Shown here in pieces: positions 8,885-19,016 of a stretch of DNA of 23,604 nt; the stretch's first letter is position 1; the number at the start of each line of letters is the position of its first letter. The DNA is from Asterionellopsis glacialis (lineage: Eukaryota > Bacillariophyta > Plagiogrammaphyceae > Rhaphoneidales > Asterionellopsidaceae), in assembly GCA_014885115.2 (NCBI GenBank), contig WKLE02005780.1:1-23604 (forward strand). The letters run 5' to 3'. Below the pieces are notes generated by a model. The model was not told where the DNA came from. It saw only the letters and a program-made list of their open reading frames with translations, and made no database searches. Position numbers and translations under genes: made by a program.

Positions 8885-11026
8885 TTATAATCCTTTGGAT
8901 CTTAAGAATGAAGACTGTGCTGCTGGACATTGCCCGTTTCCAACTACAATCTTGGAGAAGTCATTCAATTGTCCGTGCGTAACAACATCTTCGCGTTCAA
9001 GTCTACGGTAATAATCTTCTAGGTCGTTGTTGATACCATTCAAACCCTGGCATGAATTAAAGCTGATGTCGAGAACTCTACGTGACACAGCAAGGCCACT
9101 CGAATTTCGAGAAAGGAGCCACCTTTCTTCGACGTCCATTTCTGTACAATCTGAACGGGATACGACGGGCATTTGTTCCAAACAAGCACACATGGGTGCT
9201 CCTGCAACATTCCTCACGTATCCACGTGTATATAAGTGGTCGTACATACTTACATAAAACAAATTGTTACCCTTAAGGCGTGAACCGTAAAACCGATCAT
9301 TCTCAGCTGACCATGCAAATCCGTGACAATGAATAGCACCTTCTCCATTATTGTCGTCTCCTTGGAAAATAGCAAACCCATCCTTGAGATAGTTGGAGTC
9401 AGGAGAGCGTGACATGTCTACAAGACAGAGATCAGTGTTGTCAGCGGGATCCGCATTTCTGCAATTCTCATCGTAGGGAGTAGCACAATTTCCATTGTTA
9501 TCATTGGCTTGACGATCAGCGGTCCAGCAACACATGGCAGAAGAAAGGTCGCATGTATCAAGGTCAAAATTAGTCATTTCACCTGGCCAAGTAATGGTGT
9601 TCGACTGAGCTTGTTCATCATACACAACCTTTACATTAGCTGCATCCTCGCTCAACACATTGGTGGCAGATCCGTCTTCACTTTCAAGTAAAGTCTCCAC
9701 TTCAGTGTTCCAGTGGGTGTCTCCATCATAAAATCGCTTGTCGAATTGGTAACCTTCTTCCGAGATGTCACCAAAATCAAACTTCTCATCTGCAGCTGCA
9801 CACAAGCCTTCAATTCTCAAACGGGTGATTTCTTCGCCAGGTGTGCCTGCCAGGAGACTAAGCTCGACTTCAGCAGAATGACCACAATACGCAGAAGTTG
9901 CACGTGCGTCAGAGGAAGAGAACAACTTTCTTACCTCGTCGTATGCTATCAAGTAATTCAATGTCTTCTGGTGCCCTTCACGGATGGCGTCGTCAAATGC
10001 GTTGTTACCAGCTGCATTCTTCTCAAATGGGTCGGCACCAAGCTTGGTGAGCGTTTTGACAGTGTCAACACACCCCAAACTGGAAGCCCACTGGATTGGA
10101 GTAGAATCGTACCAGGTTGTCATCTTGAGATTTGGGTCAGTCCCAGATGAGACGAGCTCTTCGACAGCTCTAGTGTCACAAGTGAGAGCAGCAAGGATGA
10201 TAGCATACTTGGTAGTATCAAATGTAGCTCTAAACCAACCGCCGACTCCAAGTTGATCGTCCCTAGTTTCCACTCCGCCCTCGGAGTATGAATCAATCCA
10301 AGGTATGACGGCTTCACGTGATGCAAAGGTAGAATAATCATTGAGTAATTCTAGTACTCCAGAGTGCCCTTCTCGAGCTGCATCACCCCATGCGTCGTTG
10401 CCTCCTTTGTTGACGTTTGTAGGGTCGGCACCAAGTTGGAGAAGGACTTTAACAGTGTCAATGCAGCCGAAACTTGCAGCCCAACCAAGAGGCTCCGAAT
10501 CGTACCAATCGGTCATTTTTTGATTCGGATCGTAATCTTTCAAAAGCACAAGGCTTTTGATCTTGGCAATTCCCTCGTCATTACACTTCATCGAAGCGTA
10601 ATGAAGAGGATACTTTTCTTTCCATCCTTGACTAATAAACCATCCATAAGCACCAACTTGATCCGGACGAGTAGTACTACCGCTTTGCTCGTGGTTGGCG
10701 ATGAATTCATTCACAGGGTCAATGAGCTGTCCTATCTCAAGGGCAATGGTATCATAGTGACAGTCACCGGTGAATTCAACGTTGAATGCATCTGTCTCTA
10801 GACAGGGAGAAGAATCTTGAAGGTCGCGCTTCCCGCTGTAGCTCTGGTGAAGCTGATGAAGGACTGCTTCTCTGTCAATCACAGAGGAAGCTTTGCTTGA
10901 GACTTGAGTACCCATACCGGCAATAGTTGATGGGATTGAACTGCTAGCTCCCCTTCGAACATGGCTAGCACTTGCACTTTGCATTGCACCAGCAAGGAGA
11001 ACAATTGCTAAAGGAGAAAACTTCAT
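8885..11026 (-). CDS. Secreted ankyrin-repeat protein with a Cys-rich C-terminal domain (713 aa)
   Basis: One uninterrupted frame starts with a signal peptide (MKFSPLAIVLLAGAMQSASA). Residues about 122-230 and 257-364 are a duplicated block, each opening DQ[VL]G-x-GWF, then TxWYDSxPxxWA, a helix pair with LGADP, and ending DAxREGH. The WA..GC.DTVK..LxLGADP text is ankyrin-type, two to three repeats per block. Residues about 380-630 form a different domain with many cysteines (SSAMCCWTADRQANDNNGNC, CRNADPADNTDLCLVDMSRS, GAIHCHGFAW, then YVSMYDHLYTRGYVRN and MCACLEQMP). I recall it from uncharacterised stramenopile secreted proteins. There is no membrane helix after the signal peptide, so the product should be secreted or stay in the secretory lumen. 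Ankyrin repeats are mostly cytosolic, which makes this fusion notable. No enzymatic residues are recognised. Confidence 0.9.
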   Translation of the reverse strand: MKFSPLAIVLLAGAMQSASASHVRRGASSSIPSTIAGMGTQVSSKASSVIDREAVLHQLHQSYSGKRDLQDSSPCLETDAFNVEFTGDCHYDTIALEIGQLIDPVNEFIANHEQSGSTTRPDQVGAYGWFISQGWKEKYPLHYASMKCNDEGIAKIKSLVLLKDYDPNQKMTDWYDSEPLGWAASFGCIDTVKVLLQLGADPTNVNKGGNDAWGDAAREGHSGVLELLNDYSTFASREAVIPWIDSYSEGGVETRDDQLGVGGWFRATFDTTKYAIILAALTCDTRAVEELVSSGTDPNLKMTTWYDSTPIQWASSLGCVDTVKTLTKLGADPFEKNAAGNNAFDDAIREGHQKTLNYLIAYDEVRKLFSSSDARATSAYCGHSAEVELSLLAGTPGEEITRLRIEGLCAAADEKFDFGDISEEGYQFDKRFYDGDTHWNTEVETLLESEDGSATNVLSEDAANVKVVYDEQAQSNTITWPGEMTNFDLDTCDLSSAMCCWTADRQANDNNGNCATPYDENCRNADPADNTDLCLVDMSRSPDSNYLKDGFAIFQGDDNNGEGAIHCHGFAWSAENDRFYGSRLKGNNLFYVSMYDHLYTRGYVRNVAGAPMCACLEQMPVVSRSDCTEMDVEERWLLSRNSSGLAVSRRVLDISFNSCQGLNGINNDLEDYYRRLEREDVVTHGQLNDFSKIVVGNGQCPAAQSSFLRSKGL

Positions 11027-12589
11027 ATTTGGCAGGAATGTATTTTGCTCGTATCGCCGAATTGTGAGACAATGAAATCTAGGAAGAACTGAAAACTATC
11101 TTGGATTTTCAGTTCACTTTCCCCAAGGATTCCAGGAGTCATTTTCAATTGAGAAGACATATTCTAAAGATGCCCCATTGCTACGAAGAAGTAGTCCTAA
11201 TATCGTATCTGGCCGTATTCTTGTACACGTATTGCCTGTACGGTACTCGATGGAATTGATTTGTTATGATGGTCATTCGTTGATTCATCGATTTTCTATA
11301 CAATTCAGTGTCAGACGTCCTTTCAACAATAGTTGTGCTCCTAAAACAAACCAGCTTGGAACTGCACTGCTGAAAGCAAAGTAGTACTGTACAGTTTGTA
11401 ACTTGAACTTGCTGGCAGGGGGATGGGTACAGGAGGGGGGTATGATTTGTTTAGGTGCAAAAAATAATAATTGGTCATCTCTAGAGACATGTTAAGTACA
11501 ATATTTCCATTCTCTGTACTTTTTTTCTATGAAAAATGATCCGGAGCTATATTATTTTTTATTCTTGCCTCTAGAGAGAGTTTGTAGTTCTACAGCAAAG
11601 TAATTCGGAGATATGAGCAGAACGGACAAGTTCAGTATTATTTTTGAAATTTTAGATTGGCCTGTCTAAAACTTCTACTACTGTTCCAGGTACTATACTT
11701 CATGTACAGGTACATACCTGGTAGCTCTTGAAATACCAGTAATGGTGCAGTATGAAATGAATGTATGTATGTGTAGTGTATAATTAAAATGACTCTTACC
11801 TGTGTATATATAATAAAATGAATGTATCGTACAATAAGTAAAGAATATTTCCCTCCGTTTTTTCACTCTTAATTGGCCAGGAAGAGGTTCTTCGTGCTCT
11901 CTAGTACCTGCACCTGGTACAACACATGTATATACAAATTATTGTATCCTAGTCCTAGAGAATAATATTATGAAGGTTACTACTTTAGGTTCGACCAAAG
12001 TTGTTCTGCATATGTTACCAGGCACTTGTTTAGACAAAAGCTTATCTTACTACACCAACTATCCCACGACCTCTCGTACTTTTCATGCCATACTGTAACT
12101 GTACCTTAAGATGTAGAATGATACCATGTACTCAATTATCAAATAATAATCCCACACTACCTGGCCGTTTGTCAATTTACCTGTACCTGGTACGGTAATA
12201 GTACTGTAAATAGTAATTAATAAATCCAATTAATTTTCTAGATATTGATACTCGTTACAGATATGGTGATAGTCTAACATACCTGGTACTTGCTTCCAAG
12301 ACTGAAATTTAAAAAGAGTGCTTATGATAGTCATTTCAGAAGTTTTCAAAGATACTCACGCCTCACTTGTTACTAAGTAGTAGTCTACTGTACTGCATGT
12401 ACTTCCGTTCGACTTTTGTAATCCTACATTTTCTTCGATCGATGCAGAACAAAAAAGTTCTTCTTATAATGGTCATTTCAAAAGATAGATATTCTGTTGA
12501 AAGGACTGAAAAATCAAGAGAAAGAAGATAACCTCGTAAGAATGAAGGAAGCGGCAACAGGATATCTGTAAAAAAGTACAATAGTTTCT
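11027..12589. other. AT-rich intergenic region upstream of the ankyrin gene
   Basis: No gene was recognised. Short ORFs at 11178-11384 (plus) and 12363-12581 (minus) have no coding character. The stretch is marked by repeated CCAGGTAC/GTACCTGG words at 11686, 11704-11723, 11904-11920, 12183-12193 and 12280-12289. The transition to CpG-poor transposon sequence falls close to 12590. Confidence 0.6.
12183..12289. repeat. Two near-palindromic GTACCTGGTAC words
   Basis: GTACCTGGTAC lies at 12183-12193 and TACCTGGTAC at 12280-12289. Further variants lie upstream at 11704-11723 and 11904-11920. They are the reverse complement of the word found directly before the start codon at 5454. Confidence 0.5.
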
Positions 12590-13080
12590 ATGCCACCAGA
12601 GAGAAAACCAGCCATTATTGTTGTTGGGAATAACATGACACCAGTCTTCAGTGTTGGGGAATATGTTAATGTTAAGGGGGATACATCTCAGCCTGGAAAT
12701 AATCTGTCAGATGGATTTGGATTTGTGACAAAGAGGACCATGCTGGGAGTGGGAGCTGCAGCACTTTGTCAAATATGGCAGTGCATTTGATAATGGAAAG
12801 GCACAAAACAAGATATATATAAATTTTCTCAACTTTGCTAGTTTTGCAGAAGATGTAACAAAACTGTCTCTAATTGACAAAAGAAATTTGAAAAGACAAC
12901 AGCCAAGAAATGCAACTCCTTTCTGGTACCAGCTAAATAAATGAAAAAAAGATGACAGGTTTCTACCAGTAGAAAAAAATTATTGATAAACTTTCTGTTG
13001 GATCACAATGTGGGCAAAAGAAATGTCGATGGTATTGTGAATCATTGGGTCTTGCTACTGGAAAGAGATTGAATGCAGTG
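12590..13080 (+). pseudogene. N-terminal part of the DNA-transposon protein, broken
   Basis: The frame from 12590 reads VGEYVNVKGDTSQPGNNLSD then GFGFVTK, which resembles the small beta-barrel region that precedes the transposase in related stramenopile elements. After about 12750 the likely frame moves (KYGSAFDNGK ... FWYQLNK, TGA at 12942-12944). A third piece from about 12990 reads CGQKKCRWYCESLGLATGKR and appears to run into the retroelement near 13080. Frames and stops make it inactive. The remainder of the protein lies beyond the copia insertion, from about 18095. Function in DNA binding or target choice is inferred only from position. Confidence 0.5.
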
Positions 13081-13260
13081 TACAACTTGACCAGGTCAAA
13101 GGACAACCAGGTGTAGCCAGTTCTTGATCATGCAGTGGAGACATCATAAGGGGCACTTGCCTTGTTCCAGTCTCCGGGGAAACCCGCATTGACATAGCAT
13201 TCAAAACTCTTGTCCTTTGGATTCAATATTAGTCCATTTGAATGAGTACCAGCACCTTGC
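13060..13260 (-). pseudogene. copia RNase H fragment, truncated, catalytic Asp changed
   Basis: Shifted from the RT frame, this piece reads THSNGLILNPKDKSFECYVN then AGFPGDWN, where copia RNase H normally has YVDADFAG. The first catalytic Asp is Asn (codon 13188-13190) and the next position is Gly. A TGA at 13128-13130 interrupts STA-SRTGY, where CGA would restore Arg. About 11 bases later the frame shifts again to GCPLTWSS, and the similarity ends near 13060-13080. The usual STTEAEY segment and everything behind it are missing. Confidence 0.7.
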
Positions 13261-14406
13261 AATTTGTTGTACTGCGTCAGTGTGGGATTTCTTGGGGTCC
13301 TGTGAGAAACGAGCACACTGATGTACTACATAGGCAATATCTCCACTTTTGCACTTTTCCAAGTAGTTAAGCTTACCAATGATTGATTGGTACTGCCATT
13401 TCTCCTTGAACGGTATGCCTTCAAGGTCATGATCCAGTAGTTTGGATGATAATGTTGGTATTTCTTTAGTTTTGGTACTTTCAATATCAAAGTTGAGATC
13501 ATTGAGGATCTGATTAATATGTCCATTTGACAGCTGTTCTACCTTCATCCTAATATAATCACAAACATCCCCCATTTCTTCAATATCGTAACCTTTTCTT
13601 TTTAACAAATCAATTATGGCAGTGATGTGACTCTTTTGTTTGCCAAAGAGTATGCCATCATCAACATACATTGTTAAAACCAACTTGTCTTTGATGAAGG
13701 CACATTCATTGAATTGACTTTGTTTGAAGCCTATCTCCAATAGGCGATTGTGGAGATATTCGAACCAAACATGACTGGCCTGTTTTTGACCATACAAATT
13801 CTTGAGAAGGAGCAGAACGTACTCCCCTTTTTCAGCTCCTTCAACTCTGAAGCCATGCGGAACCTCCATGTACATTTTGCATTCAATGGGTGCTTGTGGA
13901 AATGCCAGCACAAAGTCAATCTGTACCAAAATCCAATCATTGATGATTGATAAAATCATGCATAAACAAATTGCAGCCCAATCAATGACAGGACTGTAGG
14001 TTTCCCAGTAGTTGACACCGTGTTCTTGTTTGCCACCATGAATATTTAATTGTGCCTTCCACTTGTACCCTTCCTTGGTTTGAATGTGGCATTTGAGTTG
14101 CATTGCCCAAACAGCTGGAAGAACTTTGTGAACTTTTGGTACCATTGTTTGCTTTATAACTTGCCAATGATACCTGCTCTCATGGTCTTGGATTTCCTTC
14201 ACCATTGCCTCTATAAATTTTTGTCTGTCTTTTTGCTTTAGTGCTTGATGCAAGTACAGAGTATCTGGATCTGAAGAAGCCTTGAAAGTGATCAGATCTT
14301 GAAGAGACTTGATCAAGTCAAAATCATCATCGTAGAATCTGTCTGCTACAGACTCCACAGCAAGAAAACTACCTTGTTTGATGCTTTCCATCATTGGCTG
14401 GGTCAT
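13201..14406 (-). pseudogene. copia reverse transcriptase, best preserved part
   Basis: An open frame of 401 codons. Motifs in order are VKEIQDHESRYHWQVI, QTKEGYKWKAQLNIHGGKQ, QIDFVLAFPQAPIE with the first catalytic Asp, LLKNLYGQKQASHVWFEYL, and MYVDDGILFG with the YVDD box at 13657-13668. The connection region ending SIIGKLNYL ... DIAYVVHQCARFSQDPKKSH is that of copia polymerases. The frame differs from the integrase frame, with the shift near 14405 just after RSGRIGK, so the initial ATG is fortuitous. At the other end the conserved text leaves the frame near 13257. RT copies element RNA into cDNA in particles. The residues needed are present, but the polyprotein context is destroyed. Confidence 0.88.
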
Positions 14407-14474
14407 TTACCAATGCGACCGGACCTTTGAGCTGGAGTTCCATCAGATTGTGGTGGAAGTTGCTCCTGCTCATG

Positions 14475-16787
14475 TTATGGTGGTGGTAACTCTGGAATAT
14501 CATTACCATCTCCCTCAGAGGGTTGCTCTGGGGGCTCTTGAGGAGCAGGGGTAACTCCCTCAGAAGGTGGTTCCATAGGGAGACTTGCACCTGCTTGGTT
14601 GTTGGTGTTGTTGGTGCTGCCAATGCCATTGCCAAAACTCAATTTTGTTCCTTCCTTGAATCCAGCAATTCTTTGCCAATTGGAAGATGTTTTGGGGTTA
14701 TTGCCCCCAACCATTTTGAAGCAATCATCATGATAAACGTGATACTGAGGAGACACCAATCCACTGTTTAGATCCAGATTACAAGAGATACTGACCAGGA
14801 ATGATTAGGGGAAGGCCCTAGGTGTATACCCAATTGTGCCCTGCTATCTCACTTCCTTCTTCCCACTCTGCAACTTACCACTGTTGAGAGCATATACAGG
14901 ACATCCAAACATATGATGGTGCTTGAGTTGAGTTGCTACCTTAATGCTGGTAAACTTCTCCAGAGGAGATTCCAACTGGGAAGTGGTGGGATTCAAATTC
15001 CTAACGACATTTGTGCGGCGTAGCGCTTGAGGCCACAAATTTGCCAAAATTACTTCTGGCCACCTTGCTTTTGCATGCAACAATTGTGTTTGAGCTTTTT
15101 CTTGGAAGTCTCTGATCATCTTCTCAGCAATGCCATTTTGAAAATGAGCATATGCAGCACAAAAGGAAATGGTCTGGCCTGCATCCCTTATAGCTTGCAT
15201 GAAAAGATTTTTGGCAAAACGACCATTGTCAGCATGATAATGCTTCACCTTGACATGATCTGTTGTGCAGTATCATTCGAAATGTTTCTTTGTTTTGACA
15301 GTCTCTGCTCCAGTGAGCAACTTCGTTGGATAGATGTAACTGAGTCTTGAATAATGGTCAACAAATACAGTTGCATATTTGTAGCATTGCTTGGTAAGAA
15401 TGCCCTTGGATTGGGCAATGAATCCAGGGGTGCAAGACTTGAGTTGATTGATGGAAACGCAATCTCCAGGTCCGTTGATCAAAGCCATGGGCTTCACACT
15501 CTTCTTAATCTTGGTTCTCCATGGTTTGCAATGCAGTAATCCATACATACAAGATGAGCACTTGGGAACTTGACAATCCAACAGTTGCTTAGGCAAAATA
15601 CCATTGGCAGCCATGGATTGAATGGTTTTAAAAGAAAGGTGTCAGAGATGATAGTGCCATTGGAGTAGTTCTGGTTGGCGGTTATTTTGTACAACTTCCA
15701 AATCCTCATTGACCCGTTTAATAACTTGTTCATTCAATGTGTCAACAAATTCCAGATTTGATTCAGGAACTAGAACCTTGGAAGCATCCAAGATCTTGTT
15801 TGATTTATCAGAAAAATTGTGTTCTTGGGTGGAAAAGGTTGCTGGATCATCTCCCTCAGAATACAAAGGGGTTTAAATCTGAGCACAGAAGTATTCTTGT
15901 TCTGGCATTGCGTAAGCATCTTGGTCAAATTGTGACTGGTAGGTATGAAATTTGGTGTATCCAGGAGCAGAAGACATAGAGGCAATGTTGGTTTTAGAAT
16001 CCAAAATGATGGTTTGACAAAATTGTTGCCGATCCCATTGTAACTCAACGTGATCAGAGTAAGTGATGGCAATGGTACCATTTATGGTATCACCTTGTTT
16101 ACTCTAGGCTTGTGCCCAATGTTGTGGTGATAATAGCCATTCAGGAGCCGTAGGGACGTATAAAGTGTTGTGTAACAAAAGTTTGTGAACTGCGCCATTG
16201 TCATCTTCTATGTACCAGTGCACAGTGCCCTTGGACATGACCGGCATGGACCTGGAAATGCCTTTGAGTTTCCCTTTGACTTTGACAGGTGGGTCAATGA
16301 AGTCAGAGGTATCATTAGTGATTGACCTTGTGGCACAGTTATCAACTAAAATTGAGAAAGAATCCGTGTCAAAACTGGAGGATAGACATTGACCTTTGGC
16401 AGCTTGAAAGACCTGACAAGGGGCAGTGACAGGGAGCATACTTTTATTGTGACAGTTGCCAATAGAGGAACATCCATTAGATGCCCTGTAGAAGGGTCTG
16501 ATATGGATGGCATGTTGACACCAGAGATGGTTTGCAGAAAGTAAATATGGGTGATGAATACATTGGTAATATGCATAGAATTGTGTCATTCTTGGAATAT
16601 TGGACTTAATCCAACATCCAAATAACCTCACGGTGGTCCTTAGGTGTTTCTTGGAGTATCTCCACAATTGACAATCATCCAACTTGTTGACAAAGAAGGT
16701 ATATAAGGTGTAAGTACTGTAGGTAAAAATCATAAGGTTTAAAACCATGAAATACATGCATGCAACTTCCCATAAATGCCATAACAA
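14475..16787 (-). pseudogene. copia protease and integrase, catalytic Asp lost, several stops
   Basis: The protease motif SFSILVDNCATRSITND has its Asp codon at 16341-16343, with DNCA in place of the usual D-S/T-G-A. The pre-integrase zinc region (WHYHL-stop-HLSF ... CxxPKCSSC) and the integrase core follow. Of the catalytic triad, the first Asp is Asn (codon 15447-15449). The second (ADNGRF, 15228-15230) and Glu (NGIAEKM, 15123-15125) remain, spaced 35 residues. Stops lie at 16104, 15873, 15642, 15273 and 14844. Between about 14850 and 14785 the conserved text (RAQLGIHLGPSPNHSWSVSL) sits in another frame, then returns to the first frame at GLVSPQYHVYHDDCF. The rest is a Pro/Gly/Asn-rich linker to about 14475. 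Confidence 0.8.
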
Positions 16788-16823
16788 GTCAAGAGTGCAA
16801 TGACGTACGTCTCTGCATAAGAG

Positions 16824-18056
16824 TCATTCTTGGTTATTATTGTTGGAATCAGTCTTGTACTCCACCTTATTGGCAAAAGAGACTGATTTGTCTTTGGATT
16901 TGCCATCCGCATCAGATTTTGAATCTGAAGACTTCTTGTCCTTTAGGCAGCACTCTACTGGAGTGTGTTGCACCCAACAGGAGTGGTGTTGACACCAATG
17001 CCAAGTTTCTCCATCTACCTTTTTTGTCTTGGGTTGCTTGTCAGTGGGAGCTTTTGTTTTCCATGACGTGTCCTTCTTCTTGTTATTGCCCTTCTTCTTT
17101 TCCTTCTTGTTGCCATCCTTTTTAGCTTGTTTCTTGGTGTGCTTGTTTGCAAGTTTGAGTTTCTTGTTGACTTCCTTGAGTTCGGCATTAAGAGCAACAA
17201 GTTGTTCTTCTTCCTTTGACTTCTCATTCCATTGATCACATTCCACAAGAGCCTTGTACTTGTTTTCAGCCTTGTTCATGAGCATTTCATAAGTGATATC
17301 TTCACCATTGTTGTACCCATTCTGATGCTGTTTGATGTAACTCTTGAAAGCGCGATCAGACACAACAAAGTAAGCCTTGAAGAGGTTGACAAACAAGTCT
17401 TGGGTTTGTTTGCCTTGGGCAGCTAAAGCATATACTTGTGCTCAGATGTATTTGTTGAAGGTTGAAATGATGCAATTGATTTTCAAAATATAGGTATCAA
17501 GAGACAATAAATTCATGCAAATGACAGTGGATGTTGCTCTGGTATCCATATGTACCTTGGAAATGATTACTTTAAATAGAGCAAGCCCATCAGGTTTTCC
17601 TGCAACATAGTACTGTTCCTGCATGTTTTGGATAATGGCCAGAGCTTTGGGTGCCAGAGACTCTTTAAGTAAGGTAAATAACATGAACAAATTTTGGGAA
17701 TTACAATCATTAGCGTTGATCCAGGTAGCCAGGGCATGGTTGCAAACATCAGATACAGAAATTTCCCTATAATGGTCCAAGAGATTGAAATTTTGAGTGA
17801 CTCCTGTTCTTGTGACTGGGATAGTCAGAATATCCGTCCAACCATACAAGTTTGAGCGGTCTCAGATCTGTCCAATGAAGACATACATGCTCTTGACCTG
17901 TAGGTCAAATAGGGGCATTAACCCTTTGGTTGCATTATCAAACATCTTGGTATGGTTCTTATCTGTGAAGTCAAGCAGGCCAGCAACAGCAAGTCCTGGT
18001 GCTAAGGCAAAGGTGACTGCGGGTTGCGCAGGTGGTGCAGGAGGGTTATCAGCCAT
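16824..18056 (-). pseudogene. gag: copia gag (capsid and zinc knuckle), two premature stops
   Basis: The frame opens MADNPPAPPAQPAVTFALAP, typical of a copia capsid start, and runs 410 codons to TGA at 16824-16826. Two earlier TGA codons at 17862-17864 and 17442-17444 break it, both in a context where CGA (Arg) would restore continuity. The C-terminal third is a long Lys-rich coiled segment. It is followed by the knuckle WHWCQHHSCWVQHTPVEC near 16955-17010, a CxxH/HxxxxC variant instead of the canonical CCHC. Gag packages element RNA in virus-like particles; this copy cannot give a full-length product. The terminal TGA is in the same frame as the downstream protease, so it may itself be a mutation. 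Confidence 0.8.
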
Positions 18057-18092
18057 CCTTCTTGATTGAGATCTAGTAACAACAATTATTGC

Positions 18093-18290
18093 TTGACTAG
18101 GGTTAATGTAAAAATTATGCTAAAACTTAGTGCAGAGGAAGCATGTGATAATTCAAGCAGTGTTGACAATCTGCCTGAATGGGCTCTTGGGATCTGTGCA
18201 ATAGGTTGTATAGAACGTATACAACATGCAATGACCAAGTTTGTAAAGGTGTTACAAAAGTCATTGTCAGAAAAGAGTGAGCTAAATTAA
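18093..18290 (+). pseudogene. Probable middle part of the DNA-transposon protein
   Basis: The open frame includes LSAEEACDNSSSVDNLPEWA and a helical, charged end FVKVLQKSLSEKSELN. It starts directly at the right limit of the copia element, in the same orientation as the transposase remains on both sides. I place it as the resumed transposon protein by position and composition; no conserved motif proves it. The TAA at 18288-18290 ends it. Confidence 0.35.
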
Positions 18291-18701
18291 AGTTTGTTTT
18301 AATCCTGAAATAAAATAGGTTGTAACCTTTGTTGTTCTACTAAGTTATCAATCTTGGTAGACATTGTAACCAATCTTGAATTGATCTTGCCATGATTAGG
18401 CCCAAAATAATTGTGAATCAAAAATGTCAAATACAGGTAGATATTGTCACAGTATCCAAGAAGTATTTAGTATGTTTTGCCCAGGGATATTAGAATTCTT
18501 ACATTTATGAACTAAAATAGCAGATGGAGAACAAAGATGATGGTACAGTACTTTATGCTCCAATAACAAGTAATAATGAGGATGAAAATGAGGAAGTAGA
18601 AACTGTCATTAACAATTCAAAGATAGCAGAGAAGATTTATACAATACAATACATTTATGTACTTAATGAATGCAAATGACTAGCCAAAGAAGATGTATAT
18701 C
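18291..18701. other. CpG-free stretch inside the DNA transposon, no coding assigned
   Basis: By eye the stretch has no CpG at all. A short plus-strand frame at about 18528-18677 with an acidic run (NNEDENEEVETVINN) could be a linker of the transposon protein, but stops and frames around it are unclear. Confidence 0.4.
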
Positions 18702-19016
18702 ATGTTACAAGACAAGAGTGAGTACAATGAAAGGTTTGTGGATGCAAAACAACAATTCAACAGTCTTGCTCCTGATGCCAAATTTATTTGGGAGTCACAC
18801 CACAGAACTAATAAATTTCTATAACCTTACATAAAATAGCATATAACTAAAACATTACAAAAGAACCAAAAACAACTGTGTGGTCTTGAAGCCAACATTA
18901 GTAATTGGTGTTCAGTAGCAACTATAAGAGAGGAAGATGGTTTACAAGTTACAAGTAGAGCAAGCAACAAGCTTCTTTATGCAGAAAGAATGAAGTTATT
19001 CCAACCACTGTGGTAA
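18702..19016 (+). pseudogene. Transposase N-terminal (DNA-binding) region, two stops
   Basis: One frame runs from 18702 to 19016 with stops at 18822-18824 and 18837-18839. It includes NSLAPDAKFIWESHHRTNKF and, after the stops, TLQKNQKQLCGLEANISNWC, then SVATIREEDG and ASNKLLYAERMKLFQPLW. The W-C-S-x-A-T-I-R part resembles the recognition helix of a helix-turn-helix in related transposases, where an LYAER-like segment then leads into the catalytic domain. This is from memory of the family. It ends in TAA at 19014-19016, and the catalytic part resumes only after about 950 bases. Confidence 0.55.

Larger units (their letters stand above)
13080..18091 (-). mobile_element. Degenerate Ty1/copia retroelement without recognisable LTRs
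   Basis: On the minus strand the order is gag, protease, integrase, reverse transcriptase and RNase H, which is the Ty1/copia (Pseudoviridae) order. Gag, protease and integrase share one frame from 18056 to 14844, broken by eight stop codons. Frameshifts separate the RT and RNase H parts. I found no pair of long direct repeats: gag begins only about 35 bases from the right limit and RNase H is cut at the left limit. An imperfect repeat cttgaccagg / cttgactagg at 13085-13094 and 18093-18102 might be a target duplication, but it does not touch TG...CA ends. CpG content is intermediate between host genes and the surrounding transposon. Confidence 0.8.

Noticed and set aside
9713..10801. Plus-strand ORFs of up to 145 codons
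   Set aside because: They lie antisense to the ankyrin gene and mirror its repeats; composition is not protein-like.
12363..12581. Minus-strand 72-codon ORF
   Set aside because: It lies in AT-rich spacer without conserved features and is likely chance.
13026..13110. Continuous transposon coding through 13110 on the plus strand
   Set aside because: The opposite strand reads GCPLTWSS at copia RNase H spacing over 13060-13100, so the junction was placed near 13080; the exact base is uncertain.
17029..17235. Leu/Phe/Ser-rich plus-strand ORF resembling a membrane protein
   Set aside because: It is the complement of the Lys-rich gag coiled segment, which explains the hydrophobic composition.
18066..18700. 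Possible right-hand LTR of the copia element
   Set aside because: I found no matching sequence in 12590-13080, no TG...CA ends and no primer-binding-like site next to gag.
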